Under the pieces are notes generated by a model. That model was not told the origin of the DNA and did not search any database. It saw only the letters and a list, made by a program, of their open reading frames with translations. From positions 310,001-374,000 of the forward strand of contig NZ_QMFY01000002.1 of the NCBI RefSeq assembly GCF_003286915.1: a DNA stretch of 64,000 bases, read 5' to 3'. This document shows, piece after piece, positions 8,485 through 17,823 of the stretch. Source of the stretch: Pseudochryseolinea flava. Lineage in GTDB: Bacteria; Bacteroidota; Bacteroidia; Cytophagales; Cyclobacteriaceae. Both the position numbers and the translations under genes were made by a program. The number at the start of each line of letters is the position of its first letter. Position 1 is the stretch's first letter.

Positions 8485-11400
8485 ATGTGTAAAAAATTTA
8501 TACCGTTAATTTTGATCACGCTTCTTCTGGCAGGGGAAACATTCTCACAGCAGATTCTCAGTACAGCGGTAAATGCAAAGAGTTTGTCAACGGGAAATCA
8601 AGCCCCTGCGAAAATACATTACGCCAATACGAATGAACCGCCGCGTGCCATTGAATTTGAAGACGGCGCGGTAACAACAGCGTCGTTCATGGGCAATATC
8701 AATCGATATTTCGCCATTCCAAACGCATTCACTTTTTCAGAAGTAGAATCGAGTACGGATAAAATTGGCATGAACCATTACGCCTTGCAGCAATACTATC
8801 AAGGTATCCCAGTGGAGGGGCTGGGCTATCGCGTGCATACCCGTGGTGGTTTTGTGCGATCTGCAAATGGAAAGGGTGTAAAACATCTCGATGTTAACAC
8901 TGAAACAATAATCAGTGAACAACAGGCATTTCATACGGCCATCACATTACTCAACACCAAGGACACCATATTCAGACAAGCAAAAAAATTAATCACGTCG
9001 AAAGATTTCACCTATCAACCTGGGAGTTTTTCAGTAGTCTTTCAATTTGATATTCGTGTATCACTTGTCGAACATTGGAGGATGTCTATTGATGCGCGCA
9101 CGGGGCAATTGGTCAACAAAGTAAGCTTGGTGAACAGTTGCACACACGATCCGAAGCCGAAGCCAACGCCACTCCCCTACGTGGTTGGAACTGGACTTAC
9201 AAACTACTACGGGAAGCAAAACATTCGTATTGAACAAATCGATGAAAACCACACGGCATTATCTGGAAAGACTGAGCACGGCGGGATAATCAGCACCTAC
9301 AGCTACAACAATCGATCGCTATTCCTTTTATTGATGGGCATTCCGGTTCCAGTTTCATCCATAACATCGACGAACACGACCTACAACCTTGCGTATCAAA
9401 AACCTGCAGTTTCCGTACAATGGGCGGCCGAAAAAACGTATGAATATTATTTCAAGAAACACAATCGCAATAGTTTTGATAACCAGGGTGCGGCAATCAT
9501 GTCGTATGTGAATGTCGACGTAAACCTTAACAACGCTTTTTGGACAGGTGAACTTCTCGCCTTTGGTGATGGAAGCAATAACAATCCGCTTGTTGAACTT
9601 GATATCGTTGGACATGAATTCACACACGGTGTTACTCAGTACGAAGCGAGACTTCAATATCTTTACGAACCGGGCGCACTCAACGAATCATTCTCCGACA
9701 TTCTTGGCAAAGCGATCGAGTTTGATGCATTCGGCGACACTGCAACGTGGCAACTTGGAAGACATTATCGCAGCGGCGGTCTTCGAGATTTCGTGAATCC
9801 AAATTCAAAAAATCAACCCGACACTTACGAAGGCGACTTGTGGTATACCGGCTATGACGACAATGGTGGAGTACACTACAACTCTGGTGTTCAAAATTAC
9901 TGGTTCTATTTACTGTGTAAAGGTGGTAGCGGTGTTAATGATCACGACTTCAGTTACGCGGTAAATCCGATTGGAATGGATGCTGCTGTTAATATAGCTT
10001 ACAGAAACCTGACCGATTACCTAGGAAACACTTCAGACTACCTAGACGCGCGAATAGGTTCCATGTTAGCTGCGGCAGATTTGTACGGTAAGAATTCAAC
10101 GGAATACCAAGAAGTCGACAAAGCTTGGGACGCAGTCGGTGTAATTGATGAACCCATCATTAAAAGTTTAGAAGTCTATGACATCACAGCGACTACCGTT
10201 AAGCTTCGCGGAAATTTTATACCGCGTGCTGACACCGCGTCGTATCATTTTGAGTATGGTACCACACCCGCATTAGGAAGCTCCACACAGGAGTATCCAT
10301 ACGATGGGAAGGTCGAGGGAATTATCACAGGTTTACAAAGTAACACGAAGTATTATGTGAGCCTGGTTGCCTCGAATAAAAACGGAAATACAATTTCAAC
10401 GCTTACATTCACAACGCTGCCGCTAACACCGCTCGTGAGAATTAAGCGCACCGTAGACGTTACTGAAACAACCGCTGTGCTTCATGGCGCGGTTAATCCC
10501 AACAGTTTGTTTACTTCATTTCGCTTTGAATACGGACCGACATCAGCGTTAGGAATGGTCACACCAACGTATCCCCTATCCGACACAACGGAATTTGTGA
10601 ATGCATCAGCGCCGATCGAAAATCTGCAGCCAAGAAAGACATACTATTATAAACTGATTGCAACCAATGCGCATTCATCGGCAGCAACTGGAATTGTTAC
10701 ATTCTATACCGCCGTGAAGCCGGTCATTAACTCATTTGCGCCAATGAAGGCCGACATCAAAACAGCCGTGACGATCACTGGAGAAAACTTTAATCCTACC
10801 CCAACCAAAAACATTGTGAGTTTCGGCGCCACCCGCGCAAAAGTACTGCAGGCAAGTTCTACGGAACTAAAGGTTGAAGTCCCTCCTGGCGCGTCACTTG
10901 CACCGGTGTCTATTGTCGATGAAGAATCTGGTTTACGAGCCCAATCGGTTCACTATTTTACACCAACGTTCACCGGTGATTTTAAAATCGACAACATGCA
11001 ACTCCGTGTTGGAAACAATGAATATATCTATCAGACGATTGTAGAAGATATGGACGGCGACAAGAAACCTGATATTGTAACACGAAACTATCTGGGTTTT
11101 TCGATTTTCTTGAACGTGAATCAAGGCGGTGACATTACGGAACAGTCATTTGTCAGAAGTTTATTCAATGGGACATCGACGCCAGGTGAGTTATCGCTGG
11201 TTGATTTCGACGGTAACGGATTGAAAGACGTTGTTGGGCGATTCGAAAATGGACTCAGGATCTATCCAAACCAATCCGCGCCGGGATATATTTTCTTTGG
11301 CGCACCAGTCGATGTGCCTTCTACGATTAAACTGAACAACGCCGCCTTCGGCGACTTCGACCAGGATGGCCACATCGATATTGTTGGAAGTACGTCCCTT

Positions 11401-13572
11401 GAATATCAAAAGACACATGTCATTGCAATCCGGAACGAAAACCCGAAAGGACAATTATCGGCAGCAAACTTCGAACATCGCTATCAGATCCTTGTGCCCT
11501 ATGCTATATCGGACATCCTTGTAAACGATATGGACAACAACGGTTCATCGGACATGCTTGTCGCTACTGACGATGAAGTTTCTTTCTTGCTCATGAAGAA
11601 CATGAGCACAGGCGGAAGTTTTCAATTCGATACAATTCGCGCCGATGATCCACATAGAAAACACATGGTAGATTACATCAGCTGCGACTTCAATGACGAT
11701 TTGTGGAAAGATGTTGCATCCCATACTGTCTTGCAAGAGGGCGTGATGACTATTTTGGAAAATAGGCAATCACCCAATATGCTTTTCACGACACCCACAG
11801 TGATGCTAAGCGATCCTCGAGCGGACGTTGAACCCGCAGATATCAACGGAGATGGCAAAATTGATCTGATTGCCGGCTCGCTCCGTCGAGATTTTTCTAT
11901 TCTTGTAAATAAGCTGTACCCTGGGGAACCAATTACGACCAACGCATTTGAAAATTTAGGAACCATTGGATTGACGGTTGCAAACAACGCATACACGTAC
12001 ATCTCAGTCAATGACTTAAACGGCGATGGAAGACCAGAGATTATCACCAACTACGACTATTATTATGGTCCACATGATGGATATCAAATGGAGATCTGGC
12101 AAAACTCGACAGAAGATTGTTTAGACGCCGCCAATGTACGCATCGAAACGTATCAAAACTCAGCTAAGATCATTCTCCCCCCGAATACCACATTTGAAGA
12201 CTTCGAAATCGACTATTCTCATGAAGAAACTGATCAATGGTATCGCGTTTACAGTACAACACTTTACAGCCTTTACGCCGGGTACCAATATAAGCTAAGG
12301 GTGCGCACCAAATGCCATCTTGCGTACACTGCCTATCACTACACATCATTCTCTACAGAATGTCTGGATGCGACGTCGTTTTCACTCGGCACCATTACCG
12401 CTAATAGTGTATCACTCAATACAAATAATATTTATGCGTATGACATCCAATACTCACTCGCGGGAAAGAAGCAGTGGGTTCAGCATTCGGGCTATCAAAT
12501 TTTTAATCTTGCTCCTGGCACTGAATATGATGTGCGCTATCGCGGAAACTGTAGCCCTTACACACAGTTTAAATATCTCACGTTCACAACATCATGCCCA
12601 TCATTGACAACAATTGAAATTTCCGAATTAAACTACAACAGCGCCGTTGCTATTCCGAAGCGAAACTTTACAGGGAGCGTGCTTCTTGAATACAGTGAAG
12701 GCAACGAAAATTGGATTACAATCGATGCATCCGGTACGATGTATCTACTCATTCCTGGAAAGCGATACACTGTTCGCGGAAAATTCACTTGCGCAAACGA
12801 CGCAGCATACACTACCGTATCCTTTACAACGCCTTGCCCAAGCGTTTCGAACCTGCATGTTAATGACATCACACCATTCACGGCAACTGCCTCCTGGTTT
12901 GATCAATCCCAAACCAATAGCTATACGATTACCTATAAAAATAACTTTACCGGAAAGACAAGTTCATTGGAAACAACTTCTACTTCCGTAACACTAACAG
13001 ATTTGACACCCGGCACAGCGTACAGCCTATCCGTTGCGCCGCATTGCCTCGGCCAACAGAGCTTCACGAACCTTAGCTTCACGACGGTTTGTTTTTCACC
13101 TGAAACACTCACCGCTACCGCTATAACACACACGGCAGCAAAACTTGCGTGGCATGACGACTTCGGTGGATCGCCATATATCGTGCGCTACGCCGCCACC
13201 GGAAGCGATGAGTGGATCATGAATACTACAGCAGCGACCTCGATGTCTCTTTCAGATCTACGTCCCGGCACCAGCTATGACATTCGCGTGCATATTGAGT
13301 GCCCGAGCGTAACACCACCGTTCGCATCGTTGAGGATAAAGACAGCGCTTTACGACGAAACTACTATCAGTCCCAATCCGACAACTGGTGTATTTACAAT
13401 TTACCCTGCAAGCTCGCTCATTGGAAATCAATTTGTTATGTACGATAATGTAGGAAGAATTGTAGCACGCGGGATACTAACAGATTACACCTTAGATCTT
13501 TCCAACTATTTGCCGGGAATGTATTCACTCAAGATCGATGGAGAAAAACTTATGCGTGTAGTGAAGTATTGA
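8485..13572 (+). CDS. Secreted M4 (thermolysin-like) metalloprotease with TIG, FG-GAP and FN3 tail and type A T9SS signal
   Basis: I place the start at ATG 8485, where a signal peptide begins (FIPLILITLLLAGETFSQQ). The open frame continues upstream to 8383, but that would overlap the previous gene. The protein is about 1695 aa. An FTP-type propeptide (NHYALQQYYQGIPVEGLGY) is followed by the M4 catalytic domain: His377-Glu378-x-x-His381 (VGHEFTHG) and Glu401 in GALNESFSD bind zinc and catalyse, and GGVHYNSGVQNYWFY carries the second active-site His. Then come two FN3-like modules, an IPT/TIG domain, a long FG-GAP/VCBS stretch with Asp-rich loops (DMDGDKKPD, DFDGNGLKD, DINGDGKID), several FN3-like repeats and a type A sorting domain (ISPNPTTGVF to the C-terminus). 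It degrades protein outside the cell or on its surface. Confidence 0.92.
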   Translation: MCKKFIPLILITLLLAGETFSQQILSTAVNAKSLSTGNQAPAKIHYANTNEPPRAIEFEDGAVTTASFMGNINRYFAIPNAFTFSEVESSTDKIGMNHYALQQYYQGIPVEGLGYRVHTRGGFVRSANGKGVKHLDVNTETIISEQQAFHTAITLLNTKDTIFRQAKKLITSKDFTYQPGSFSVVFQFDIRVSLVEHWRMSIDARTGQLVNKVSLVNSCTHDPKPKPTPLPYVVGTGLTNYYGKQNIRIEQIDENHTALSGKTEHGGIISTYSYNNRSLFLLLMGIPVPVSSITSTNTTYNLAYQKPAVSVQWAAEKTYEYYFKKHNRNSFDNQGAAIMSYVNVDVNLNNAFWTGELLAFGDGSNNNPLVELDIVGHEFTHGVTQYEARLQYLYEPGALNESFSDILGKAIEFDAFGDTATWQLGRHYRSGGLRDFVNPNSKNQPDTYEGDLWYTGYDDNGGVHYNSGVQNYWFYLLCKGGSGVNDHDFSYAVNPIGMDAAVNIAYRNLTDYLGNTSDYLDARIGSMLAAADLYGKNSTEYQEVDKAWDAVGVIDEPIIKSLEVYDITATTVKLRGNFIPRADTASYHFEYGTTPALGSSTQEYPYDGKVEGIITGLQSNTKYYVSLVASNKNGNTISTLTFTTLPLTPLVRIKRTVDVTETTAVLHGAVNPNSLFTSFRFEYGPTSALGMVTPTYPLSDTTEFVNASAPIENLQPRKTYYYKLIATNAHSSAATGIVTFYTAVKPVINSFAPMKADIKTAVTITGENFNPTPTKNIVSFGATRAKVLQASSTELKVEVPPGASLAPVSIVDEESGLRAQSVHYFTPTFTGDFKIDNMQLRVGNNEYIYQTIVEDMDGDKKPDIVTRNYLGFSIFLNVNQGGDITEQSFVRSLFNGTSTPGELSLVDFDGNGLKDVVGRFENGLRIYPNQSAPGYIFFGAPVDVPSTIKLNNAAFGDFDQDGHIDIVGSTSLEYQKTHVIAIRNENPKGQLSAANFEHRYQILVPYAISDILVNDMDNNGSSDMLVATDDEVSFLLMKNMSTGGSFQFDTIRADDPHRKHMVDYISCDFNDDLWKDVASHTVLQEGVMTILENRQSPNMLFTTPTVMLSDPRADVEPADINGDGKIDLIAGSLRRDFSILVNKLYPGEPITTNAFENLGTIGLTVANNAYTYISVNDLNGDGRPEIITNYDYYYGPHDGYQMEIWQNSTEDCLDAANVRIETYQNSAKIILPPNTTFEDFEIDYSHEETDQWYRVYSTTLYSLYAGYQYKLRVRTKCHLAYTAYHYTSFSTECLDATSFSLGTITANSVSLNTNNIYAYDIQYSLAGKKQWVQHSGYQIFNLAPGTEYDVRYRGNCSPYTQFKYLTFTTSCPSLTTIEISELNYNSAVAIPKRNFTGSVLLEYSEGNENWITIDASGTMYLLIPGKRYTVRGKFTCANDAAYTTVSFTTPCPSVSNLHVNDITPFTATASWFDQSQTNSYTITYKNNFTGKTSSLETTSTSVTLTDLTPGTAYSLSVAPHCLGQQSFTNLSFTTVCFSPETLTATAITHTAAKLAWHDDFGGSPYIVRYAATGSDEWIMNTTAATSMSLSDLRPGTSYDIRVHIECPSVTPPFASLRIKTALYDETTISPNPTTGVFTIYPASSLIGNQFVMYDNVGRIVARGILTDYTLDLSNYLPGMYSLKIDGEKLMRVVKY

Positions 13573-13641
13573 CAACAGTCTTTTTACATTTCGTTTACAC
13601 TCTTTTACAATATTTTAGGAAATTCAAAACACGTCCATCGT

Positions 13642-13649
13642 TATGTTTG
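13642..13649 (+). promoter_or_regulatory. Candidate -7 box (TATGTTTG) before the trypsin-like protease
   Basis: TATGTTTG matches the Bacteroidota -7 consensus TAnnTTTG exactly and ends 15 nt before the chosen start codon at 13665. No -33 TTTG is visible at 17-23 bp upstream. Its position between the two possible starts favours the downstream ATG. Confidence 0.4.
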
Positions 13650-13664
13650 CTGAAAACAAAAACG

Positions 13665-14786
13665 ATGTACGTTACGAATACGATTGCTTTCATCTTATTG
13701 ATGCTGCCAACGATTGGCTTTGCGCAAACTAACGACTGGGTAAAACGATCAAAAGAAACATGGCCACCAATAGCCATGATCAACGAAGTGTGGTTTCGTA
13801 ACGGTGAACGATACGTTCATCCTTCCTTTGACTATGTCGCCACGGGATTTCTCATTGACACAGGCAGCGACACCGTAGCCGCAACGGTCAAGCACGCACT
13901 ATGGGTAGCGAAGACAAAATCCATGCGTACGGTAAGCGTACCTGATTTAGCGCGATGGATCATGCATCCAAAAGGTAATCTGAAAGACTCCGTTGTTATT
14001 GACAAGTTAATCAATGCCGACACCACTGAAATTCTGAGCGGACCACAATCAACAATAACGCAACGAGATTGGCTGGTTTTCACCACCAAGTATAGGTCTA
14101 CCAACATCCAACCACTGAAAGCAAGATACACGGCAGTGAAGCGTGGTGAGCGAATCTATTTTACGGGTTGTCCTTATAGCTCCAGCACCTGCACGACACA
14201 AGAAGCAACGGTACTCTACACCGAAGGCGATCGCATCATCTTCACCGCGCCTGAAAACCTGAACGTTGGCGGATACAGCGGATCACCCTTAATCGATCAA
14301 TCTGGATTTTTAATTGGCATCCTTGGAGGCTCTTCGTTCGACAAAAGAAATGGTCAAGCTGCCCTTTATGGAATATCTACACGATACCTCTCCGATGTGC
14401 TCTCCAAGAAATCTCAACTGAATGTTCCGTTGATACCGATCGAGAGCGTCATACAACCAATGATTCATACGCAAGGGATCAATGCAAGCATAAGAAAACT
14501 CGATGCCATGTTAAGCGATAGTATCAGTTACTTCACCTACACATTCTCGATGGAAAATATCAGCAACATCGGCGACGAACTCGCGAAGACTGGAAAGATT
14601 AAATCGGCAATCAAATTCTATGCATTAAATCGAAAACACTTCGTTACACCCTATACGTATTTAAAACTAGCTCAGGCTCACGCGTTACAGGGAGACAAGA
14701 AAAAATCCCGTAGCGTTTACAAGGAGATCCTCGAAAAATGGCCCGACAATAAGGAAGCGCGAGAAGCGCTGGAGAAATTAAAATAG
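13665..14786 (+). CDS. Exported trypsin-like serine protease with TPR tail
   Basis: Start is set at ATG 13665, giving 373 aa with a normal signal peptide ([16 protein letters not shown]). The longer open frame from 13569 overlaps the previous stop codon and adds no plausible signal sequence. The catalytic triad of the chymotrypsin/S1 fold can be placed: His77 (ATVKHALW), Asp135 (QRDWLVF) and Ser205 (GYSGSPL), with the loop after Ser reading [14 protein letters not shown] as in trypsin-like peptidase_2 domains. The last 100 residues hold TPR-like helices ([46 protein letters not shown]). It follows the M4 protease directly and may form one expression unit with it. No T9SS domain is present, so a periplasmic location is likely. 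Confidence 0.82.
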   Translation: MYVTNTIAFILLMLPTIGFAQTNDWVKRSKETWPPIAMINEVWFRNGERYVHPSFDYVATGFLIDTGSDTVAATVKHALWVAKTKSMRTVSVPDLARWIMHPKGNLKDSVVIDKLINADTTEILSGPQSTITQRDWLVFTTKYRSTNIQPLKARYTAVKRGERIYFTGCPYSSSTCTTQEATVLYTEGDRIIFTAPENLNVGGYSGSPLIDQSGFLIGILGGSSFDKRNGQAALYGISTRYLSDVLSKKSQLNVPLIPIESVIQPMIHTQGINASIRKLDAMLSDSISYFTYTFSMENISNIGDELAKTGKIKSAIKFYALNRKHFVTPYTYLKLAQAHALQGDKKKSRSVYKEILEKWPDNKEAREALEKLK

Positions 14787-14813
14787 AGGTCAATGCCCAT
14801 CACGTAAGTTTTT

Positions 14814-14821
14814 TATCTTTG
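14814..14821 (+). promoter_or_regulatory. TATCTTTG -7 box 5 nt before the J-domain gene
   Basis: TATCTTTG is an exact TAnnTTTG match. It ends at 14821 and the ATG is at 14827, so initiation about 5-8 nt after the box would give a leaderless or nearly leaderless transcript. A -33 TTG is not evident in the short gap after the protease gene. Confidence 0.5.
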
Positions 14822-14826
14822 CGTTG

Positions 14827-15375
14827 ATGAACCCCTATGCCATACTTGGTGTGTCCAGCAATGCGTCGGCACATGAAATTAAAAGTGCGTACCGTCGTTT
14901 GGTGAAACAGTATCATCCCGACCGACAAACATCCGATGCATCACACGATCAAATTGCTGCAATCAATCACGCATACGATATATTATCCGATCCTATTAGA
15001 CGAGCGCAATACGATCGCGGATTTTCCACGATCTTCATTGAACAACCGGAGGATCCTGTAGAGGTTTACAAGCGCGAGTTTAAACGAAAGCGCTTTGAAA
15101 ACGATAAGCGTGAGCGAGAAGAGAAACTCGCACGCAGAACGCGTATCTATAGGATTGTACGCTGGATACACATGCCGATCACAGCGTTTATGGTTGCATT
15201 ACTGCTCCACGAACTTTTTACAACAGGAGGCACAACCTTCTTTCGCTGTGCGCTCCTCTTCAATGCTGGCTACGTGTGTTATTATAAAGATTACCGGGAA
15301 GGAACCTATAAACTATCGTTCTTTAACCTCTTCATCTTTGTAATCTTCTTCCTGGTGTGGTGGGATAATCTATGA
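14827..15375 (+). CDS. Membrane-anchored J-domain (DnaJ-like) protein
   Basis: Residues 1-65 form a J-domain: [13 protein letters not shown], helix II, the HPD triad at residues 30-32 (QYHPDRQ), then [18 protein letters not shown]. This domain stimulates the ATPase of Hsp70/DnaK. A highly basic region follows ([25 protein letters not shown]), then two or three hydrophobic segments at the C-terminus, so the J-domain is tethered on the cytoplasmic side of the inner membrane. There is no G/F region, zinc finger or substrate-binding domain, so this is a type III J-protein and not the housekeeping DnaJ. A TTG at 14824 is open in frame, but the ATG at 14827 is the natural start. The client is unknown. 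It converges on the GH92 gene with a 13-bp gap. Confidence 0.85.
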   Translation: MNPYAILGVSSNASAHEIKSAYRRLVKQYHPDRQTSDASHDQIAAINHAYDILSDPIRRAQYDRGFSTIFIEQPEDPVEVYKREFKRKRFENDKREREEKLARRTRIYRIVRWIHMPITAFMVALLLHELFTTGGTTFFRCALLFNAGYVCYYKDYREGTYKLSFFNLFIFVIFFLVWWDNL

Positions 15376-15388
15376 CTACAATAAAAAC

Positions 15389-17572
15389 CTAGTTTGTCTC
15401 CACAACAATACGGCCGCCATTCTTAAATACACGATGTGGTACAAAATAACCGTTTAGTTTTTTTCCATCGAGTTGAATCGAAGACAACTTACGCGTTTTA
15501 CCCAGCTTTTGAATCGTCACCGTTTTTCCTTCACCCGACATCCACTTCACTTCGTCAAATAATGGAACCGTAACGAGGTACTCAGGATCTGTTGCCGAAT
15601 AGGTGTATAAACCGAGAGCACTGAAAACATACCACGCCGACATCTCTCCCGCATCGTCCATACCGCTTAGTGTCAATCCCTTCGGATCAATTCCATACAG
15701 ACTGTTTAAGATGTAATCAATGCGCTCTTGAGACTTCCATGGCTTGTCTATAAAATAGTAAGCAAACGGTGCTTCATGGTCAGGCTGATTACCATGACAA
15801 TACTGTCCAACCATCGTTTCAACGTTTCGCGCAATATGATTTGGATTCCATGGTAACGTGAACAATGAATCTAGCTTTTGCTCAAACTTACGCGGCCCGC
15901 CATACAACTCGATTAAACCTTTTGTATCGTGTGGCGCGAAGAACGAGACCTGCCAAGCATTTGCCTCGCGGTACATGTATTCGTAATATGGATACTGTGG
16001 GTCGAAATTTTTAATCCAACTGCCATCAGCAAGCCTGCCGCGCATGAATCGTGTTGACGGATCGAATACGTTTTTATAGTTTTTTGAACGCGCCATTAAA
16101 ATTCTATAGTTACTGGTATCACCCAATGCTTTTGCAAGCTGTGCTACAGAATAATCATCGTAAGCATATTCCAAAGTCTTCGAAACGCCCGCCTTAGCTT
16201 TTGTCTCAACGTGAGGTTTCTCGATGTCTGGATCAGCGATGTAACCCTTTTCAATATACTCTTTGATATGCGGTCTTGTGCCGCCTTCGACATTGGCATT
16301 TTTCAACAACAATTGATACGCACCATGCACATCAAAATCATTGATGCCGCGTAAGTAAGCGCCAGCAATCGTGGATGCCGCGTGATCACCATGAAAAAAG
16401 GTTGGAATAAATCCATTTTTATCACCAATATCTTTCATCGATTTGATAACATCCAAAGCAATCTTTGGAGACATGATGCTCAGCAATACATCCTTGTTAC
16501 GATAGGTATCCCACAACGACGGAATGGTATAATAATTAAAATCGGCCTTTATGACACTCTTCTTCGCGTCGGTATACTCACCATTAACATCACTGCGCAA
16601 GGCAGGCCATAGCAATGAACGATATAAGCATGAATAGAGCATTCTCTTCTGCTGTGGAGTACCTCCTTTCACTTGAATTTTCGAAAGCATGGCTTCCCAT
16701 GTTGCTTTCCCAGCTTGATGGATTTGCTCGAAGGATTTATCGCCAATTTCTGCCTCCAGGTTTTGTTTGGCATTCTGCGCACTCACAAACGACAATGCAA
16801 TTTTAACTTCAACAGGTTTATCACTATCATCAGAAATCTGCAACAGTGCATAGCCTGACTTCGCTCCCTCTTCCTTTTCTACCAGTTTACTGATCTTATG
16901 ATTCAACTTTGCATAGAAGTAGATACGTTCGCCAGTTTGTTGAAATCCCTGAACGGTGTAATCATCAATCTTTTCAATTTCCCAACCATTGATGCGTTCA
17001 TTTGATTTCGCGAGATCGAATAAAATTCGTCTGTTCGATTTTTCTTCGAAATCATATTGATGAAAGCCGCAACGCAACGTAGAGGTTAGGCGCACGTTAA
17101 CATGATAGTCTTCCAAATAAACTTGGTAATACGCAGGAGAAGCCTTCTCTCTTTCATGGACAAAACGAGAGCCGAAATCAGTTCCTGTATACGTTGTAGA
17201 AACCGGAAAAACCGGCACATGACAAAGGTTCCAATGGCCTTTATTCGTATGAGCAAAACCTTTGATCACTTGATCTTCATACTCGTATCCTGCGCCTGAA
17301 CCATATTCCGTAATGGGACTCAACTGAACCATCGCATTAGGCAAAGACGAGCCCGGATAAGTTAGACCTGCCCACGAGCGCCATCCATCTGGTAATGTGT
17401 AACCGAGAATTTTCGGGTCCGTCAGCGGCATGGTGCCAATTAACGGATCGACATAGTCGACAAGTTTCTCAACTTTATTCTGCGCTGTCACCACCGATAA
17501 CACGCTTGTAAAAAATAATGCAGCCAGCGTGAGTACATTTCGTCGCTGTCTTGCTCTATAATATTTGCTCAT
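15389..17572 (-). CDS. Exported GH92 alpha-mannosidase
   Basis: From ATG at 17572 the 727-aa product has a basic N-terminus and signal peptide (VLTLAALFFTSVLSVVTAQ), then a full GH92 protein. Visible signatures are YVDPLIGT at the start, GFAHTNKGHWN, the (alpha/alpha)6-barrel segment YREANAWQVSFFAPHD, GNQPDHEAPFAYYF, and the closing GMDDAGEMSAWYVFSALGLY. By analogy with characterised GH92 enzymes, Glu536 in EANAWQ is the likely general acid and the Asp pair near 639-640 the base region. GH92 enzymes are calcium-dependent inverting exo-mannosidases acting on yeast or host N-glycan mannose. The GNEP motif seen in many members reads GNQP here. Length is normal for the family. A TTG at 17578 is also open in frame but less likely as the start. 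No other mannan-degrading gene is adjacent. Confidence 0.9.
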   Translation of the reverse strand: MSKYYRARQRRNVLTLAALFFTSVLSVVTAQNKVEKLVDYVDPLIGTMPLTDPKILGYTLPDGWRSWAGLTYPGSSLPNAMVQLSPITEYGSGAGYEYEDQVIKGFAHTNKGHWNLCHVPVFPVSTTYTGTDFGSRFVHEREKASPAYYQVYLEDYHVNVRLTSTLRCGFHQYDFEEKSNRRILFDLAKSNERINGWEIEKIDDYTVQGFQQTGERIYFYAKLNHKISKLVEKEEGAKSGYALLQISDDSDKPVEVKIALSFVSAQNAKQNLEAEIGDKSFEQIHQAGKATWEAMLSKIQVKGGTPQQKRMLYSCLYRSLLWPALRSDVNGEYTDAKKSVIKADFNYYTIPSLWDTYRNKDVLLSIMSPKIALDVIKSMKDIGDKNGFIPTFFHGDHAASTIAGAYLRGINDFDVHGAYQLLLKNANVEGGTRPHIKEYIEKGYIADPDIEKPHVETKAKAGVSKTLEYAYDDYSVAQLAKALGDTSNYRILMARSKNYKNVFDPSTRFMRGRLADGSWIKNFDPQYPYYEYMYREANAWQVSFFAPHDTKGLIELYGGPRKFEQKLDSLFTLPWNPNHIARNVETMVGQYCHGNQPDHEAPFAYYFIDKPWKSQERIDYILNSLYGIDPKGLTLSGMDDAGEMSAWYVFSALGLYTYSATDPEYLVTVPLFDEVKWMSGEGKTVTIQKLGKTRKLSSIQLDGKKLNGYFVPHRVFKNGGRIVVETN

Positions 17573-17580
17573 TGTCAAAA

Positions 17581-17599
17581 TGATAAATTAACGTTATCA
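17581..17599. promoter_or_regulatory. 19-bp inverted repeat just upstream of the GH92 gene
   Basis: TGATAA-N7-TTATCA forms a dyad centred on an AT-rich core 8 bp upstream of the mannosidase ATG. Its position over the likely transcription start or leader would suit a repressor site. No regulator gene is adjacent and AT-rich dyads arise by chance, so confidence is low. The 251-bp gap to 17824 otherwise shows no clear TAnnTTTG box on either strand. Confidence 0.3.
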
Positions 17600-17823
17600 A
17601 TGATCACCTTTTATTTGTGTTCGACGAAGTTAATGATCTATCACGAAAATACTAAAACGATTTAGCTTTTTTACCTAAAATTAGATCACGCTCGTACAGC
17701 ATATTTATTCAAGTCACAACCCTCGGACTAAGCGCACAGATCTAAAAGAAAATTCATTTGCGCGTGCATCGACTTTGACCGATTAATGGCTATTTTCAGC
17801 ATTATTTCATTTCTATCTCCTTT

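Noticed and set aside
15389-17572. GH92 as a mannosyl-phosphate hydrolase with a Gln in place of the catalytic acid
   Set aside because: The GNEP motif reads GNQP, but the likely catalytic acid is the Glu in EANAWQ, which is present. The Gln is at a different site.
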